Of a DNA stretch of 64,000 nt, positions 26,001 through 33,907 are shown piece after piece. The first letter of the stretch is position 1; each line of letters starts with the position of its first letter. The translations under genes and the position numbers were made by a program. Source of the DNA: Enhygromyxa salina. Lineage in GTDB: Bacteria; Myxococcota_A; Polyangia; Nannocystales; Nannocystaceae. Under the pieces are notes generated by a model that had not been told where the DNA came from, did no database searches, and saw only the letters and a list, made by a program, of their open reading frames with translations. The DNA is taken from contig NZ_JMCC02000039.1 of assembly GCF_000737335.2 (NCBI RefSeq), positions 1 through 64,000 of the forward strand. The letters are read 5' to 3'.

Positions 26001-26753
26001 CGCCTTCTCGCGGGCGAGGACCTCCGCCACCGGGGCGGTCACGTCGTTGCGCTGCTCGACGATCGTGTCTTTGGCCACGGCCTGCTCCCAGTCGAGCACG
26101 ACCTCGCCAATGAGCACGTCGAAGTAGGTCCAGGCCTCGGCCGTGAGGGTCTGGGCGGCGCCGCGACCGAACACGCGGAGCTTGAGCTTGTAGGGGGAGA
26201 ACCCGGCGCTGACGCAGGGCTGCTCCCAACCCTGCGGGGCGACGTCAAAGCAGCCGTCCCAGCTCATCGAGCCCTGGTGACGATCCGCCTTGGGCCCGCG
26301 GCGATCGGCTTCGTCGCGCGCGACCGGGCGCAGCTCGTCGTCCTTCCAGCGCAGGGTCTGGCGCCAGATCGGCTTGGCCTTGCCAGTGATGAACAGCAGC
26401 AGCTCGGCCTTGCGGATGTTTTGAGGCCGGCGCAGGGTCCAGTGAATCGTGACCGCGTCGCCGCCTGACTTGTCAGCCGGGTTCGCTGGCAAAAAGTTCA
26501 CCCGACCGTCGTCGTCGTGAGCGAGATCGTGCGCCTTGGACCCGGCGTAGCTGCGCGACCGTGCGCCTCCGACCTCGAGCTGCAACGACTCGATCGAGCA
26601 GGTGCGCAGCTTGGCGGTGTTCGACGCGTTGGCATCGCTCGCGCTGCGCTGCGCTGCCGCCACGAGCTTCCGCCGACGCTGTCGTTTGATGCGATCGTCG
26701 ACGTAGTCGCCCGATCGGATACGCGAGGGATACTTCACCGTTTGTCCCGACAT
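23037..26753 (-). CDS. Very large HEIGH zinc metalloprotease-like protein
   Basis: The ATG at 26753 gives 1238 residues without an N-terminal signal peptide. A zinc-binding HEIGHAM motif is at about residues 712-718, preceded by GFTYVVA, typical of the active-site helix of zincin proteases; a candidate for a third ligand lies further on (CLMNYHPKATRLC). N-terminal ~650 residues and the region behind the protease core have no family that I recognise; they contain beta-rich stretches (FEITRVDLSL, FEFNFDVDFSAYLCFW). It is divergent, with a 105-bp gap, from a LysM protein gene. Large zincin proteins without a signal peptide, next to LysM/peptidoglycan-binding partners, are often cargo of contractile injection or type VI secretion systems, but no structural gene of such a system is in this window. 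Confidence 0.7.
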   Translation of the reverse strand: MSGQTVKYPSRIRSGDYVDDRIKRQRRRKLVAAAQRSASDANASNTAKLRTCSIESLQLEVGGARSRSYAGSKAHDLAHDDDGRVNFLPANPADKSGGDAVTIHWTLRRPQNIRKAELLLFITGKAKPIWRQTLRWKDDELRPVARDEADRRGPKADRHQGSMSWDGCFDVAPQGWEQPCVSAGFSPYKLKLRVFGRGAAQTLTAEAWTYFDVLIGEVVLDWEQAVAKDTIVEQRNDVTAPVAEVLAREKAICDDLHRNGVDDDHEILLSSNLFTTDLLAEGKNDTLYRSHAGLWGDGPLIPLFARIRLVKASGVLTDAPWALSGARFLWDWRDRSDSKHSAWLDKEKRPTKEFVRDSLDYYKALHAESGDAPRGSDNCHVEHGGKRGPGAKLVFPEQDPVAAGYDTATAAVIPKQFPFHVQRCNQRRWASTSLPRTSGVLAGRTGVQFQPSRMAGDCYRVSVYFVPHGDFPFAADASDLADAVADELQAHTGLFEVWRQVDVALLRKHANVAQPSRSRLERIYAAAGVRLAINAGIVDGPTWQQAFDDTIQDVFGVPGNAGAMEKYRDLLAPAVAAHTVFEAVQTGEHAINYRAVPVAGAPNPDDQTAFYTMAWNGMPVASASNQLMPKIQRRYIDAAYPGAGDAGAFTFLYKHVASVNDEQLAGAAHSPTSTRSRAAVYVAYDANAPGPADEKYGPGQDQLKGFTYVVAHEIGHAMFLAHAAPENGAESSAHLPSDGLEFEDNDVCLMNYHPKATRLCGLCILRLRGWACWGPDDAANAPGLVRLHNQGARNKVSFEITRVDLSLPATPPKTRRLLHGSDVNENLPQRQDHHSTSNDTTLAGNPPLTLLAGTVVNAGLPADPACRALAEPILLRATVNMPAAASVVWRVERLTDHDEVIRASPRALPTLQRRAGTHEATLLTDAIGSFRVLASVDPAGGDAFDPEAPCICFHVVMVGVEVLERGHKFSSKRVRFELDEDGDPTVFTHAGNHLPMRVRTRVRLLGGGADGQLGLDKIHGGWINNLTGEDSEATYHGPDGVMRAKFLHLHRRGDATWELLNPPLSAAAPVVDGSGGATMANWSLARAVLSSAEPKPHLPLLGAAKTLACGVKIWVENADGPAQSWHAQPPQHPDLDVSLFEFNFDVDFSAYLCFWTADVPLLAGVLEEVEWVLRSEVEQHKRKYKLRKGARVEQVGGCVHDGLQAAHSRPIEIQPPAGKSISHPRELDPHAPEGRRWM

Positions 26754-26858
26754 GGTAATGCCTCCCGCGTGCGCGCGCGACCCGAACCCGAGGACGGGTG
26801 TTGGTCCGCGCGAGCGTATGTGGCATACGTGGATGCGTATCGTCTCGTCGCGTCCGCC

Positions 26859-27485
26859 ATGCCCAACCAGCACGTCGTCAAGCCCGGAGAGTGCCTGTCC
26901 AGCATCGCCCTGGACGCGGGCTTCTTCCCCGAGTCGATCTGGGACCACGAGGCCAACGCCGAGCTGCGCGAGGCCCGGGCCGGCAACGCCCACGCGCTCG
27001 TGGCCGGCGACGTCTTGACGATCCCCGACCTGTCTCGCCGCGAGCACAGCGTGGCGATCGACGCACAGCACAAGTTTCGCCGCAAGGGCGTCCCGGCGGT
27101 GTTTCGGGTCAAGCTCGAGATCGACGACGAGCCCCTGGCCAACGAGCCCTACCTGCTGCGCGTCGACGGCCTCCAAACGCGCGGGATCACCGACGGCGAG
27201 GGCCGGGTGTGCGAGACGATCTGGCCCGGCGCGCGCGAGGCCGTGGTCACGCTTGGCGAGGGCGACGACGCGATCGAGTTCGCCTTCGCGCTTGGCGAGC
27301 TCGACCCGGCAGACACCGAACGCGGCGCCCGTCAGCGGCTTGCGAGCCTTGGTCACGCCTGCGGCGAGGCCGATGAATTCGCCGACGACCTGCGGGCGTT
27401 TCAGGCGGCCGAAGCCCTGGCCGAGACCGGCGAGCTCGACGACGCCACGGTCGCCAAGCTGATCGAGCTTCACGACGGGCTGTGA
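26859..27485 (+). CDS. LysM and peptidoglycan-binding-domain protein
   Basis: The 208-residue product starts at ATG 26859. Residues about 3-55 are a LysM motif (HVVKPGECLSSIALDAGFFP, then VLTIPD). The middle (about 65-145) resembles a small beta-sandwich (FRVKLEIDDEPLAN; LLRVDGLQTRG; TLGEGDDAIEF). The end (about 160-205) reads like a peptidoglycan_binding_1 motif (FADDLRAFQAAEALAETGEL, DDATVAKLIELH). No signal peptide is present. This three-part layout occurs commonly beside type VI or extracellular-contractile cargo genes, where it may serve as an adaptor. It is divergent from the large metalloprotease and followed by a 13-bp tandem repeat. Confidence 0.8.
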   Translation: MPNQHVVKPGECLSSIALDAGFFPESIWDHEANAELREARAGNAHALVAGDVLTIPDLSRREHSVAIDAQHKFRRKGVPAVFRVKLEIDDEPLANEPYLLRVDGLQTRGITDGEGRVCETIWPGAREAVVTLGEGDDAIEFAFALGELDPADTERGARQRLASLGHACGEADEFADDLRAFQAAEALAETGELDDATVAKLIELHDGL

Positions 27486-27509
27486 GGCACGCCCGCCGGG
27501 TCGCGCGGC

Positions 27510-27561
27510 CTCTCGCCCCGCCCTCTCGCCCCGCCCTCTCGCCCCGCCCTCTCGCCCCGCC
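27510..27561. repeat. Four exact tandem copies of a 13-bp unit
   Basis: The unit ctctcgccccgcc occurs four times without a mismatch, between the stop of the LysM gene and the start of the ECF sigma factor gene, 28 bp upstream of the latter. Being within the probable promoter or leader of the sigma gene, the copy number could affect its expression. Confidence 0.9.
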
Positions 27562-27589
27562 GCGCAGCCAAGCTGATAGCATCGGCCGC

Positions 27590-28216
27590 ATGGACGCTAC
27601 GCCCGACGAGGCTCTGGTAGACGCGTGGCGACTTGGCGACAAGCCGGCCGGTGCCCAGCTGTTCGATCGCTACTTCGTGCCGGTCAGCCGGTTCTTCCGC
27701 AACAAGCTGCCGGACCAGGCCGAGGACCTGATCCAGCAGACCTTCGCCGCCCTGCTCGAGGGCCGCGACCGCATGCGCACGAGCGCCAGCTTTCGCTCGT
27801 ACCTGTTTGGCATCGCCCACAACCTGCTGCGCGCCCAGCTGCGAACGCTTGGGCGCGGGCGGGCGATCGATCCGCTCGAGAGCTCCTTCGCCGAGCTGGC
27901 CCCCAGCCCGAGCGCGCTGATTGGCGAGCGCGCGGAGCAACGACTGCTGCTCCACGCGCTGCGGAGGTTGCCGATCGAGCACCAGATCGCGCTCGAGCTG
28001 CACTACTGGGAGGGGCTGAACGCGGCCGAGATCGCCGAGATCATGGAAGTGCCACATTCAACGATGCGCTCGCGGCTGGGGCGGGCGCGGGAGCTGCTCG
28101 AGCGAATGATCGCCGAGCTGGCGGACAATCCTGGGCTGCTGCAGAGCACGCTCAACGGGCTCGATGCCTGGGCCCAGGAGGTCCGCGGACAGCTCACAGG
28201 AGCAGCGGCTCGATGA
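27590..28216 (+). CDS. RNA polymerase ECF-type sigma factor
   Basis: From the ATG at 27590 the product is 208 residues. Region 2 (about 15-85) reads LVDAWRLGDKPAGAQLFDRY, LPDQAEDLIQQTFAALLEG and SFRSYLFGIAHNLLR, the usual hydrophobic and -10-recognition parts. Region 4 (about 125-180) reads ALRRLPIEHQIALELHYWEG and AAEIAEIMEVPHSTMRSRLG, the helix-turn-helix. About 25 extra residues follow. The type is a short ECF (group 4) factor, possibly of the myxobacterial ECF groups that control envelope or surface genes. No anti-sigma gene lies next to it; the next gene is on the other strand. Longer upstream starts exist but would lie across the 13-bp repeat. Confidence 0.9.
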   Translation: MDATPDEALVDAWRLGDKPAGAQLFDRYFVPVSRFFRNKLPDQAEDLIQQTFAALLEGRDRMRTSASFRSYLFGIAHNLLRAQLRTLGRGRAIDPLESSFAELAPSPSALIGERAEQRLLLHALRRLPIEHQIALELHYWEGLNAAEIAEIMEVPHSTMRSRLGRARELLERMIAELADNPGLLQSTLNGLDAWAQEVRGQLTGAAAR

Positions 28217-28219
28217 TCG

Positions 28220-28621
28220 TCACTCTACCTCGACCGGGATCTTCTCGACACTGACCTCCGTCCGCTCCCTCGCGGCTCCAACGGTGACCGCACCGCTGGC
28301 TTCTGTTGACATGTTCTCTGGCGTGTAGGTTCCCCACTCGTATTTGAGCTTGCCGTCAGTCAACAAGGTCCACTTCACACCCGAGTTCTTGTTTGTGTAG
28401 AGTCCAACGCGCCCCCCCTGGTCGACACCAACGTATTTAGCCCCAGCTTGCCACACTTGCCAGCCGGGGTCCTCCGTCTTAGTGAATGTGAGAGCTTGGC
28501 CCTCGGCCACCAGACAGCACCAACCAGCATCATCGACGCCGATGAACTTTGCCGTGTCCTTGATCTTGACCTTGAATTTGGGAACAATAGTAGGGGAGAT
28601 TTCGCTCGTTTGATTTGACAT
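28220..28621 (-). CDS. Small unknown protein with repeated Trp/Gly beta-hairpin pattern
   Basis: From the ATG at 28621 the product is 133 residues, without signal peptide. The sequence is a series of short strands with recurring elements (DTAKFIGVDDAGWCCLVAEG; GAKYVGVDQGGRVGLYTNKN; KWTLLTDGKLKYEWGTYTPE), about 40-45 residues apart. This three-unit feel is compatible with a beta-trefoil or fascin-like fold; that is only an impression. GC content is lower than for its neighbours, so the gene may have been acquired. It is convergent with the ECF sigma gene (3-bp gap). Confidence 0.65.
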   Translation of the reverse strand: MSNQTSEISPTIVPKFKVKIKDTAKFIGVDDAGWCCLVAEGQALTFTKTEDPGWQVWQAGAKYVGVDQGGRVGLYTNKNSGVKWTLLTDGKLKYEWGTYTPENMSTEASGAVTVGAARERTEVSVEKIPVEVE

Positions 28622-28688
28622 GATGTTCTCCGTGTCGCAGCACAGCCACATTGTGGCCGGGTAATGGGTGATTCAGTTCTCCAATATA

Positions 28689-31574
28689 TCAGCGTGAATG
28701 TTCAGCGAGCCACGCTCGCGCCGCCTCAGCCTCGCGCTCGAGCCCGGTGGCCTCGAAGCCCTCCAGCGCGAGACTGGCCAGCTCGTTCGCGCGCCGCGGA
28801 TCACCATTGACCGCCACCAGCGCCCGCGCGAGTCCAAACCGAAGCTCCGCGGCGTCCGTGTCTTGTGAGCCATCAACGAGCTCGAGCGCGCGCTCGAACG
28901 CCTCGATCGCCAGAGCCGCATCGCCCATCTCGAGCCACACGAGCCCCTGCCCGCGCAGCGGGCCCACGAGCTCGAAGTGATCCTCGGGCAGCGCGGCCGA
29001 CAGCAGCTCGAGCGCGCGCTGGTACGAGATCATCGCTGCGTCGAGCTGACCGAGGGCCAATTGTGCCTCGCCAATGTTGGTGTGCAGCGACCCGATCTCC
29101 TGATGTGACTCACCGAGCACTTGCCGCTGAATCTCCAGTGATCGCTGGAATCCGACGATCGCCCCTTCGTAGTCCGCGGCGTGATATCGGCACACGGCGG
29201 CGGCGTTGAGCGCCGAGGCCGTCTCGTCATGGATCAGCCCAAGCTTGGTCTCGTAGATCGGGAGCAGCTCCTCGATCGTGGCGCAGCCCTGCTCGATCTC
29301 GCCAAGCCCAAACGCGAGATACGCCAGCGCAAAGCGGTCCCGCGCGACCTCGATCGACTCGCGGCCCCAGGTCGCTTCATCAATTGTGATCGCCGAGCGC
29401 AGGCGCTGCTTGGCCAGGTCGAACTCGCCAAGATCGGTGGCGATCATGCCAAGGTTGAATTCGATCCGCGCGGCCTCGGGCGCGCCTTGTCCCCAGGCTG
29501 CCGTGACGGCGCCCAGGCAGCCCTCGAGCTCGTCGCGCGCCGCTTCGTGGTCACCCTGGCGATACAGCGTCGTGCCAATGCCCACGCGCAGCAGGGCGCG
29601 CTGTCCCGCGTCGAGTCGACCCTCCGCCAGCGCATGGGCGCGCGCATGAGCGGTGATCGCCGCCGCGTAGTCACCGGCCTGTTCGGCGATGCGCGCCCGC
29701 GCGGACTGCAAATACACTTCTCGTGGATCGAGCGGTCGGTCAACGCGGTCGAGCGCGACCTGAGCCTCGTCAATGATCCAACGCTCGAGCCGCGGATCGG
29801 CAGCGTCGCCCGCGGCCGCGCGGGCAAGCTGCACGCGCAAGCTCGCATCGAGCTCGAACAGCTCGGCTCGCTCGGCGGCCAGCACGACCGCGCGCAGCTG
29901 CTCGAGACCTTCGGCGAGCTGGCCGCGCTCGATCGTGATCCTGGCCAGCAACGCCTTGGCCTCCAGCGCCAGCGGGGCGTGGCCAAGCGCCTCGCCAGCG
30001 GTCTTGGCCGTCCGCGCGAGCGCAGTCGCGTGATCGGGCCGCCCAACGTCGAGATCGACGCGAGCGCGCGCGAGCGACTCGTAGCCGGCTTCGAGCTCGG
30101 CCCGGTGGGCCGCGTCAACGACCGGCTCGGACCCAACGTCGAGCGCCGCGATGCTGCACGCGCCCAGGTCCGGCAGCTCCGCCAGCGCCTGACCAGCTCG
30201 CGCGACCACCTGCGCGTCGGCGGCCGAGAGCACCTCGACGAGCGCCCTCACCTGCCCGAGCTGGCGCGCGAAGCAGACCGTTCGCCGATCCAACATCTGC
30301 TCGGACTGCGTGCCCTCGATGCGCGTCGCCTGACAGCTGGCGGCTTGCTCCGCCAGCCAGCTCGAGGTCCACACATCGAGGCTGTTCACGACGCGTGCGC
30401 TCGACGGGCTGCCCTCGAGCGCCCGACGCAGGGCGAGCCGGCTGGCCTCGTCCCACACGCCAGCGAGGTGGGCGTCGTCGATCGTGCACAGCTCGGGCGC
30501 TCGCTCGCTCAGGCCGCCAGCGCCGATCCAAGCGCCCCCAAGCGCGACCGTGACCGCCACGACCGCGCGCCGTCGCGCGCGGCGACGCAGCGGCGCACGC
30601 TGCAGCTGATCGAGCAGGCTCCGCATGTCGGGCCAGCGCTGGGCCGGATCCCGCGCCAACCCACGCCGCACGATCGGCCACACCCAGCTCGGCGCCACGC
30701 CGCGTCGCGGAACCGCGGGCCGATCCTCGACCAACGCGAGCTCGCGCGCGCGCAGGTTGTTGGCGACGTGCGGCCGCGCCCCCCACAGACCTTCGTAGAG
30801 CGCGACACAAAACGAGAACTGATCGCTGCGCGCGTCGACAGGCTCGCCGCGCAGCTGCTCGAGCGGCATGTAGATCGGCGTGCCCATCACCGCCCCGCTC
30901 ACACTCAGCCGATCGTCGAGCGTCGCCGGAGCCTCGCCGCTCTCGACCGAGATCTCGAGGCTGCGTTGCAGCGCCGGATCACTTGGGTTTGCGCTCACGC
31001 GGGCCAACCCAAAGTCAGCCACGCAGATGCGGCCGTCGTCACCGCGCAGCACGTTGTCGGGCTTGAAGTCGCGATGGGTCAGGCCGGCCGCGTGCGCGGC
31101 GACCAGGCCCTCGCCTGCGCGCAGGTAAGCCTCGAGCACCTGCTTCCAGTCGGGCGAGCGCTCGCGGATCCACGCGCCAAGGGTGCCGCCCTCGATGTAC
31201 TCCATCGCCAAGAACAGGCGACCTTCGTGCTCGCCAACTTCATACACGTGCACGACGTTGGGGTGCGTCAGCTTGGCGAGCGCCCGCCCCTCGCGTCGCA
31301 TTCGCTCGGCGAAGCGATCGTCGTGGCTGAGCTTGGCGTGGACGAGCTTGACGGCCAGCGGCCGGTCGAGCTGGTCGTCGTGGGCCAGGAACACCTCGCC
31401 CATGCCACCGCTGCCGAGCCGCCGGATCAGCCGATGCGGCCCGATCTGCACGACCGGAGCCTCGGTCTCGAACAGCCGGGCCTTGATGCTGTGGTAGAGG
31501 CGCGCGCCCTCGATGCTGGCCGCGTGCGGAGCTCGAGTGCTCGCCTCAGCGTCCATTTCGGGTTCGCGCGCCAT
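28689..31574 (-). CDS. Ser/Thr protein kinase with TPR sensor tail
   Basis: From the ATG at 31574 the product is 961 residues. The kinase domain (about 45-300) has the glycine loop RLGSGGMGEVF, an invariant Lys in LAVKLVH, catalytic HRDFKPDN, ADFGLAR and the activation-segment end GTPIYMPLEQ, so it should be active. One transmembrane helix follows (about 335-355, VVAVTVALGGAWIGAGG). The remaining ~600 residues are outside or periplasmic and rich in tetratricopeptide repeats (for example GDYAAAITAHARAHALAEG and GQLDAAMISYQRALELLSAA). This kinase-TM-TPR type is common in myxobacteria. An earlier in-frame ATG at 31640 adds 22 residues of unclear value. Confidence 0.92.
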   Translation of the reverse strand: MAREPEMDAEASTRAPHAASIEGARLYHSIKARLFETEAPVVQIGPHRLIRRLGSGGMGEVFLAHDDQLDRPLAVKLVHAKLSHDDRFAERMRREGRALAKLTHPNVVHVYEVGEHEGRLFLAMEYIEGGTLGAWIRERSPDWKQVLEAYLRAGEGLVAAHAAGLTHRDFKPDNVLRGDDGRICVADFGLARVSANPSDPALQRSLEISVESGEAPATLDDRLSVSGAVMGTPIYMPLEQLRGEPVDARSDQFSFCVALYEGLWGARPHVANNLRARELALVEDRPAVPRRGVAPSWVWPIVRRGLARDPAQRWPDMRSLLDQLQRAPLRRRARRRAVVAVTVALGGAWIGAGGLSERAPELCTIDDAHLAGVWDEASRLALRRALEGSPSSARVVNSLDVWTSSWLAEQAASCQATRIEGTQSEQMLDRRTVCFARQLGQVRALVEVLSAADAQVVARAGQALAELPDLGACSIAALDVGSEPVVDAAHRAELEAGYESLARARVDLDVGRPDHATALARTAKTAGEALGHAPLALEAKALLARITIERGQLAEGLEQLRAVVLAAERAELFELDASLRVQLARAAAGDAADPRLERWIIDEAQVALDRVDRPLDPREVYLQSARARIAEQAGDYAAAITAHARAHALAEGRLDAGQRALLRVGIGTTLYRQGDHEAARDELEGCLGAVTAAWGQGAPEAARIEFNLGMIATDLGEFDLAKQRLRSAITIDEATWGRESIEVARDRFALAYLAFGLGEIEQGCATIEELLPIYETKLGLIHDETASALNAAAVCRYHAADYEGAIVGFQRSLEIQRQVLGESHQEIGSLHTNIGEAQLALGQLDAAMISYQRALELLSAALPEDHFELVGPLRGQGLVWLEMGDAALAIEAFERALELVDGSQDTDAAELRFGLARALVAVNGDPRRANELASLALEGFEATGLEREAEAARAWLAEHSR

Positions 31575-31896
31575 CAGAAACTCCAATCGAGGAGTGTCGC
31601 CACCGAACAAAGTGACGACGCCTGCGCGAGAGTTTCTCATGTGGGGGCGTGCGCGCCGGCGAGAAGGGGGATCCGCTCGGAATCGTCATTCCGCGGACTT
31701 CCACCTGCAAATCCGTGCAGCTCCGTAGGCGGTCGAGGGCCCCCGAGCCCGTCCAAGGTGCTTCCGGCGCGGCAACCGTTGCAGCGGTTTCACCAGCGAC
31801 ATTGGATCCGATCTTCACCGCCGCTAGAGTGCGCCATCCCTTCCGCACGCGAACCCGCCAGTTCACAGCGCCCGACACGCGAGCGGAGGCCTCCCC
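31575..31896. other. Intergenic region between divergent kinase and mutase genes
   Basis: No gene is seen. The region must hold the promoter of the methylmalonyl-CoA mutase operon. A good ribosome-binding site (gcggaggc, about 31883-31890) precedes the ATG at 31897. No long inverted repeat was noticed. Confidence 0.5.
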
Positions 31897-33906
31897 ATGC
31901 CACAGGAAACTGAGACTTCGAGTTCCCCCGCGCCAGCTCCCGCCCGCGAGGCCGCCAGCGCGCGCGCCCAGTGGGAGGCCAAGGCCACCAGCGAGCTCAG
32001 GGGTCGGCCGCTTGCGAGCCTGACCCGCGCGACCGCAGACGGCATCGCGGTGCCGCCCCTGTACCTGCGTGACAACGACGCCCGCGCGCCCCGGCAGCTC
32101 CCAAAAAATCCGTGGCTGAGCGTGCAGGAGTATCGCCACGCCGATCCCAAGGCGGCCAACGCCGCTGCCCGCCGCGACCTCGAGCTTGGCGCTGGCGGAG
32201 CGCGGTTCATCCTCGACAGCGAGCTGCAGGCGGGTCGGCAGCCAGGCGCGAAGCCAGACGGGCTCGTGTGTGACGCCTTCGAGCAGCTCGACCTTCTGCT
32301 CGACGGCATCGACCCCACGGCGACCCCGGTGTTCTTCGACGCCGGACTGCTCGCGCCCGTGTGGGCCGACGCGCTCGAGGAGTGGCTCGACACCCACAGC
32401 GAAGACGAAGGCCGGGCGATGACCGTCGAGCTTGGCCGCGGGCCCAGCTGCGGCGGCGTGATCTACGACCCGATCAGCGCGCTCGTCCACACGGGCAGCC
32501 TCGAGCAGAATTTCGAGGGCGCGCTCACCCGCCTGAGCGACGCGATCTTGGGCATGCGCACGGGGCTGCTCGGCGTCTCGACCTGTGGCTATCACGCCGC
32601 CGGGGCCAGCGACGCCGAAGAGCTCGCGCTCGCGCTCTCGACCTGCGCCGAGCTGCTCCGCCGCGGCGCGGGGCTTGGGCTCGAGATCGCGGACCTCGCC
32701 AGCGCGATGCTGTGGACCTTGCCGATCGCGGGTCGCCCGTTCGAGGCGATCGCCAAGCTCCGCGCGGCCCGAGTGGTGTGGGCCAAGTTCACGACCGCGG
32801 CTGGTCACCCACGCGCAGACCTGTGGATCCACGCGACCAGCTCGGCGCGCACGTGGACGCGACACGGGTCGTGGGTCAACCTGCTGCGCGGGACCGTGGG
32901 CAGCTTCGCGGCCGCAACCGGCGGCGCCAGTGCGATCGCAACCGCGGCGTTCGACGGCCTGTGCGGGCCCGAGCGCGACGAGGTGTTCGGGCTTGGTCGC
33001 GGCAGCGAGCTCGGGCGGCGGCTCGCGCTCAACACCCAGCTGATCCTGCGCGAGGAGGCCCACCTCGACCGCGTGATCGATCCGGCGGGTGGCAGCTGGT
33101 ACGTCGAGTCGCTGACCGACGCGCTCGCGCGCACGGCTTGGAACCGGTTCCGCGAGCTCGAGCGCAGCGGTGGCTTGGTCGCCAACCTGTGCGCGGGGGC
33201 GATCCACCGCAGCATCGCCGCTTCGGCCGAGCGGCTGCGCGTCCAGGTCGCCACCCGCAAGCAGCCGATCACCGGGGTCAGCAGCTACCCCACGCTGGAC
33301 GAACAACCCACGCCGCCGCAGCCCAGCAACGACGTGACGACCGACGGTGGCGATCAGGCCCGGCTGACCCCGGTCTTGGATCCCGCAGAGATCCCCAAGT
33401 TCACGCGCCTGCGCCTCGCGGCGCCGTTCGAGCGGCTGCGTGACGCCAGCGCGATCTGGGCGACAGCGCACGGCGCCCCGCCGCGGATCTACGCGTGCAA
33501 CTTGGGCCCGATCGCGGGGCTGCAAGCGCGGGCCGACTTCGCCGCCAACAGCTTCCTCGCGGGCGGGATCCAGACCGTCGCCAGCGAGAGCTTTGCGACC
33601 GACGACCCCGCGCGCCTGTCCGCCGAGGCCGCCGCGGGTCTGCGCGCCAGCGGCTGCTCGCTCGCGCTGATCTGCGGGCAAGATCGTGACTACGCCCAGC
33701 TCGTCGCGCCGCTGCTGGTCTCGCTGCGCGCTGCGGGTGCCCAGACCGTGTGGATCGCCGGCCGCCCGCCCCAGGACCACGACTGGGGCCTCGATCCCGA
33801 GCTCCCCCCCCGCTACTTGTTCGCGGGCGGTGACTTGCTCGCGGAGCTCGAGCACGCGCTGACCAAGCTCGGCGTGCTCACAACCAGCGACCAGGAGCAG
33901 GCCTGA
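31897..33906 (+). CDS. mutA: Methylmalonyl-CoA mutase, small (beta) subunit
   Basis: The 669-residue product has the TIM-barrel mutase domain (about 85-460; FDAGLLAPVWADALEEWLDT; HPRADLWIHATSSARTWTRH; DPAGGSWYVESLTDALA) and a C-terminal flavodoxin-like, cobalamin-binding-type domain (about 520-669) in which the DxHxxG motif is absent. Its place before the large subunit, its lower conservation and the missing B12 ligand mark it as the non-catalytic subunit of the heterodimer. The heterodimer converts (R)-methylmalonyl-CoA to succinyl-CoA in propionate, odd-chain fatty acid and branched amino acid metabolism. First gene of the mutA-mutB-meaB operon; only one base separates its stop and the start of mutB. 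Confidence 0.93.
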   Translation: MPQETETSSSPAPAPAREAASARAQWEAKATSELRGRPLASLTRATADGIAVPPLYLRDNDARAPRQLPKNPWLSVQEYRHADPKAANAAARRDLELGAGGARFILDSELQAGRQPGAKPDGLVCDAFEQLDLLLDGIDPTATPVFFDAGLLAPVWADALEEWLDTHSEDEGRAMTVELGRGPSCGGVIYDPISALVHTGSLEQNFEGALTRLSDAILGMRTGLLGVSTCGYHAAGASDAEELALALSTCAELLRRGAGLGLEIADLASAMLWTLPIAGRPFEAIAKLRAARVVWAKFTTAAGHPRADLWIHATSSARTWTRHGSWVNLLRGTVGSFAAATGGASAIATAAFDGLCGPERDEVFGLGRGSELGRRLALNTQLILREEAHLDRVIDPAGGSWYVESLTDALARTAWNRFRELERSGGLVANLCAGAIHRSIAASAERLRVQVATRKQPITGVSSYPTLDEQPTPPQPSNDVTTDGGDQARLTPVLDPAEIPKFTRLRLAAPFERLRDASAIWATAHGAPPRIYACNLGPIAGLQARADFAANSFLAGGIQTVASESFATDDPARLSAEAAAGLRASGCSLALICGQDRDYAQLVAPLLVSLRAAGAQTVWIAGRPPQDHDWGLDPELPPRYLFAGGDLLAELEHALTKLGVLTTSDQEQA

Positions 33907-33907
33907 C

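Noticed and set aside
26754..27473. 240-residue N-terminal extension of the metalloprotease frame
   Set aside because: It runs antisense through the LysM gene, which has recognised domains; the ATG at 26753 is the likely start.
29181..31913. Open frame of 910 codons on the plus strand
   Set aside because: Antisense of the kinase-TPR gene whose kinase motifs are complete.
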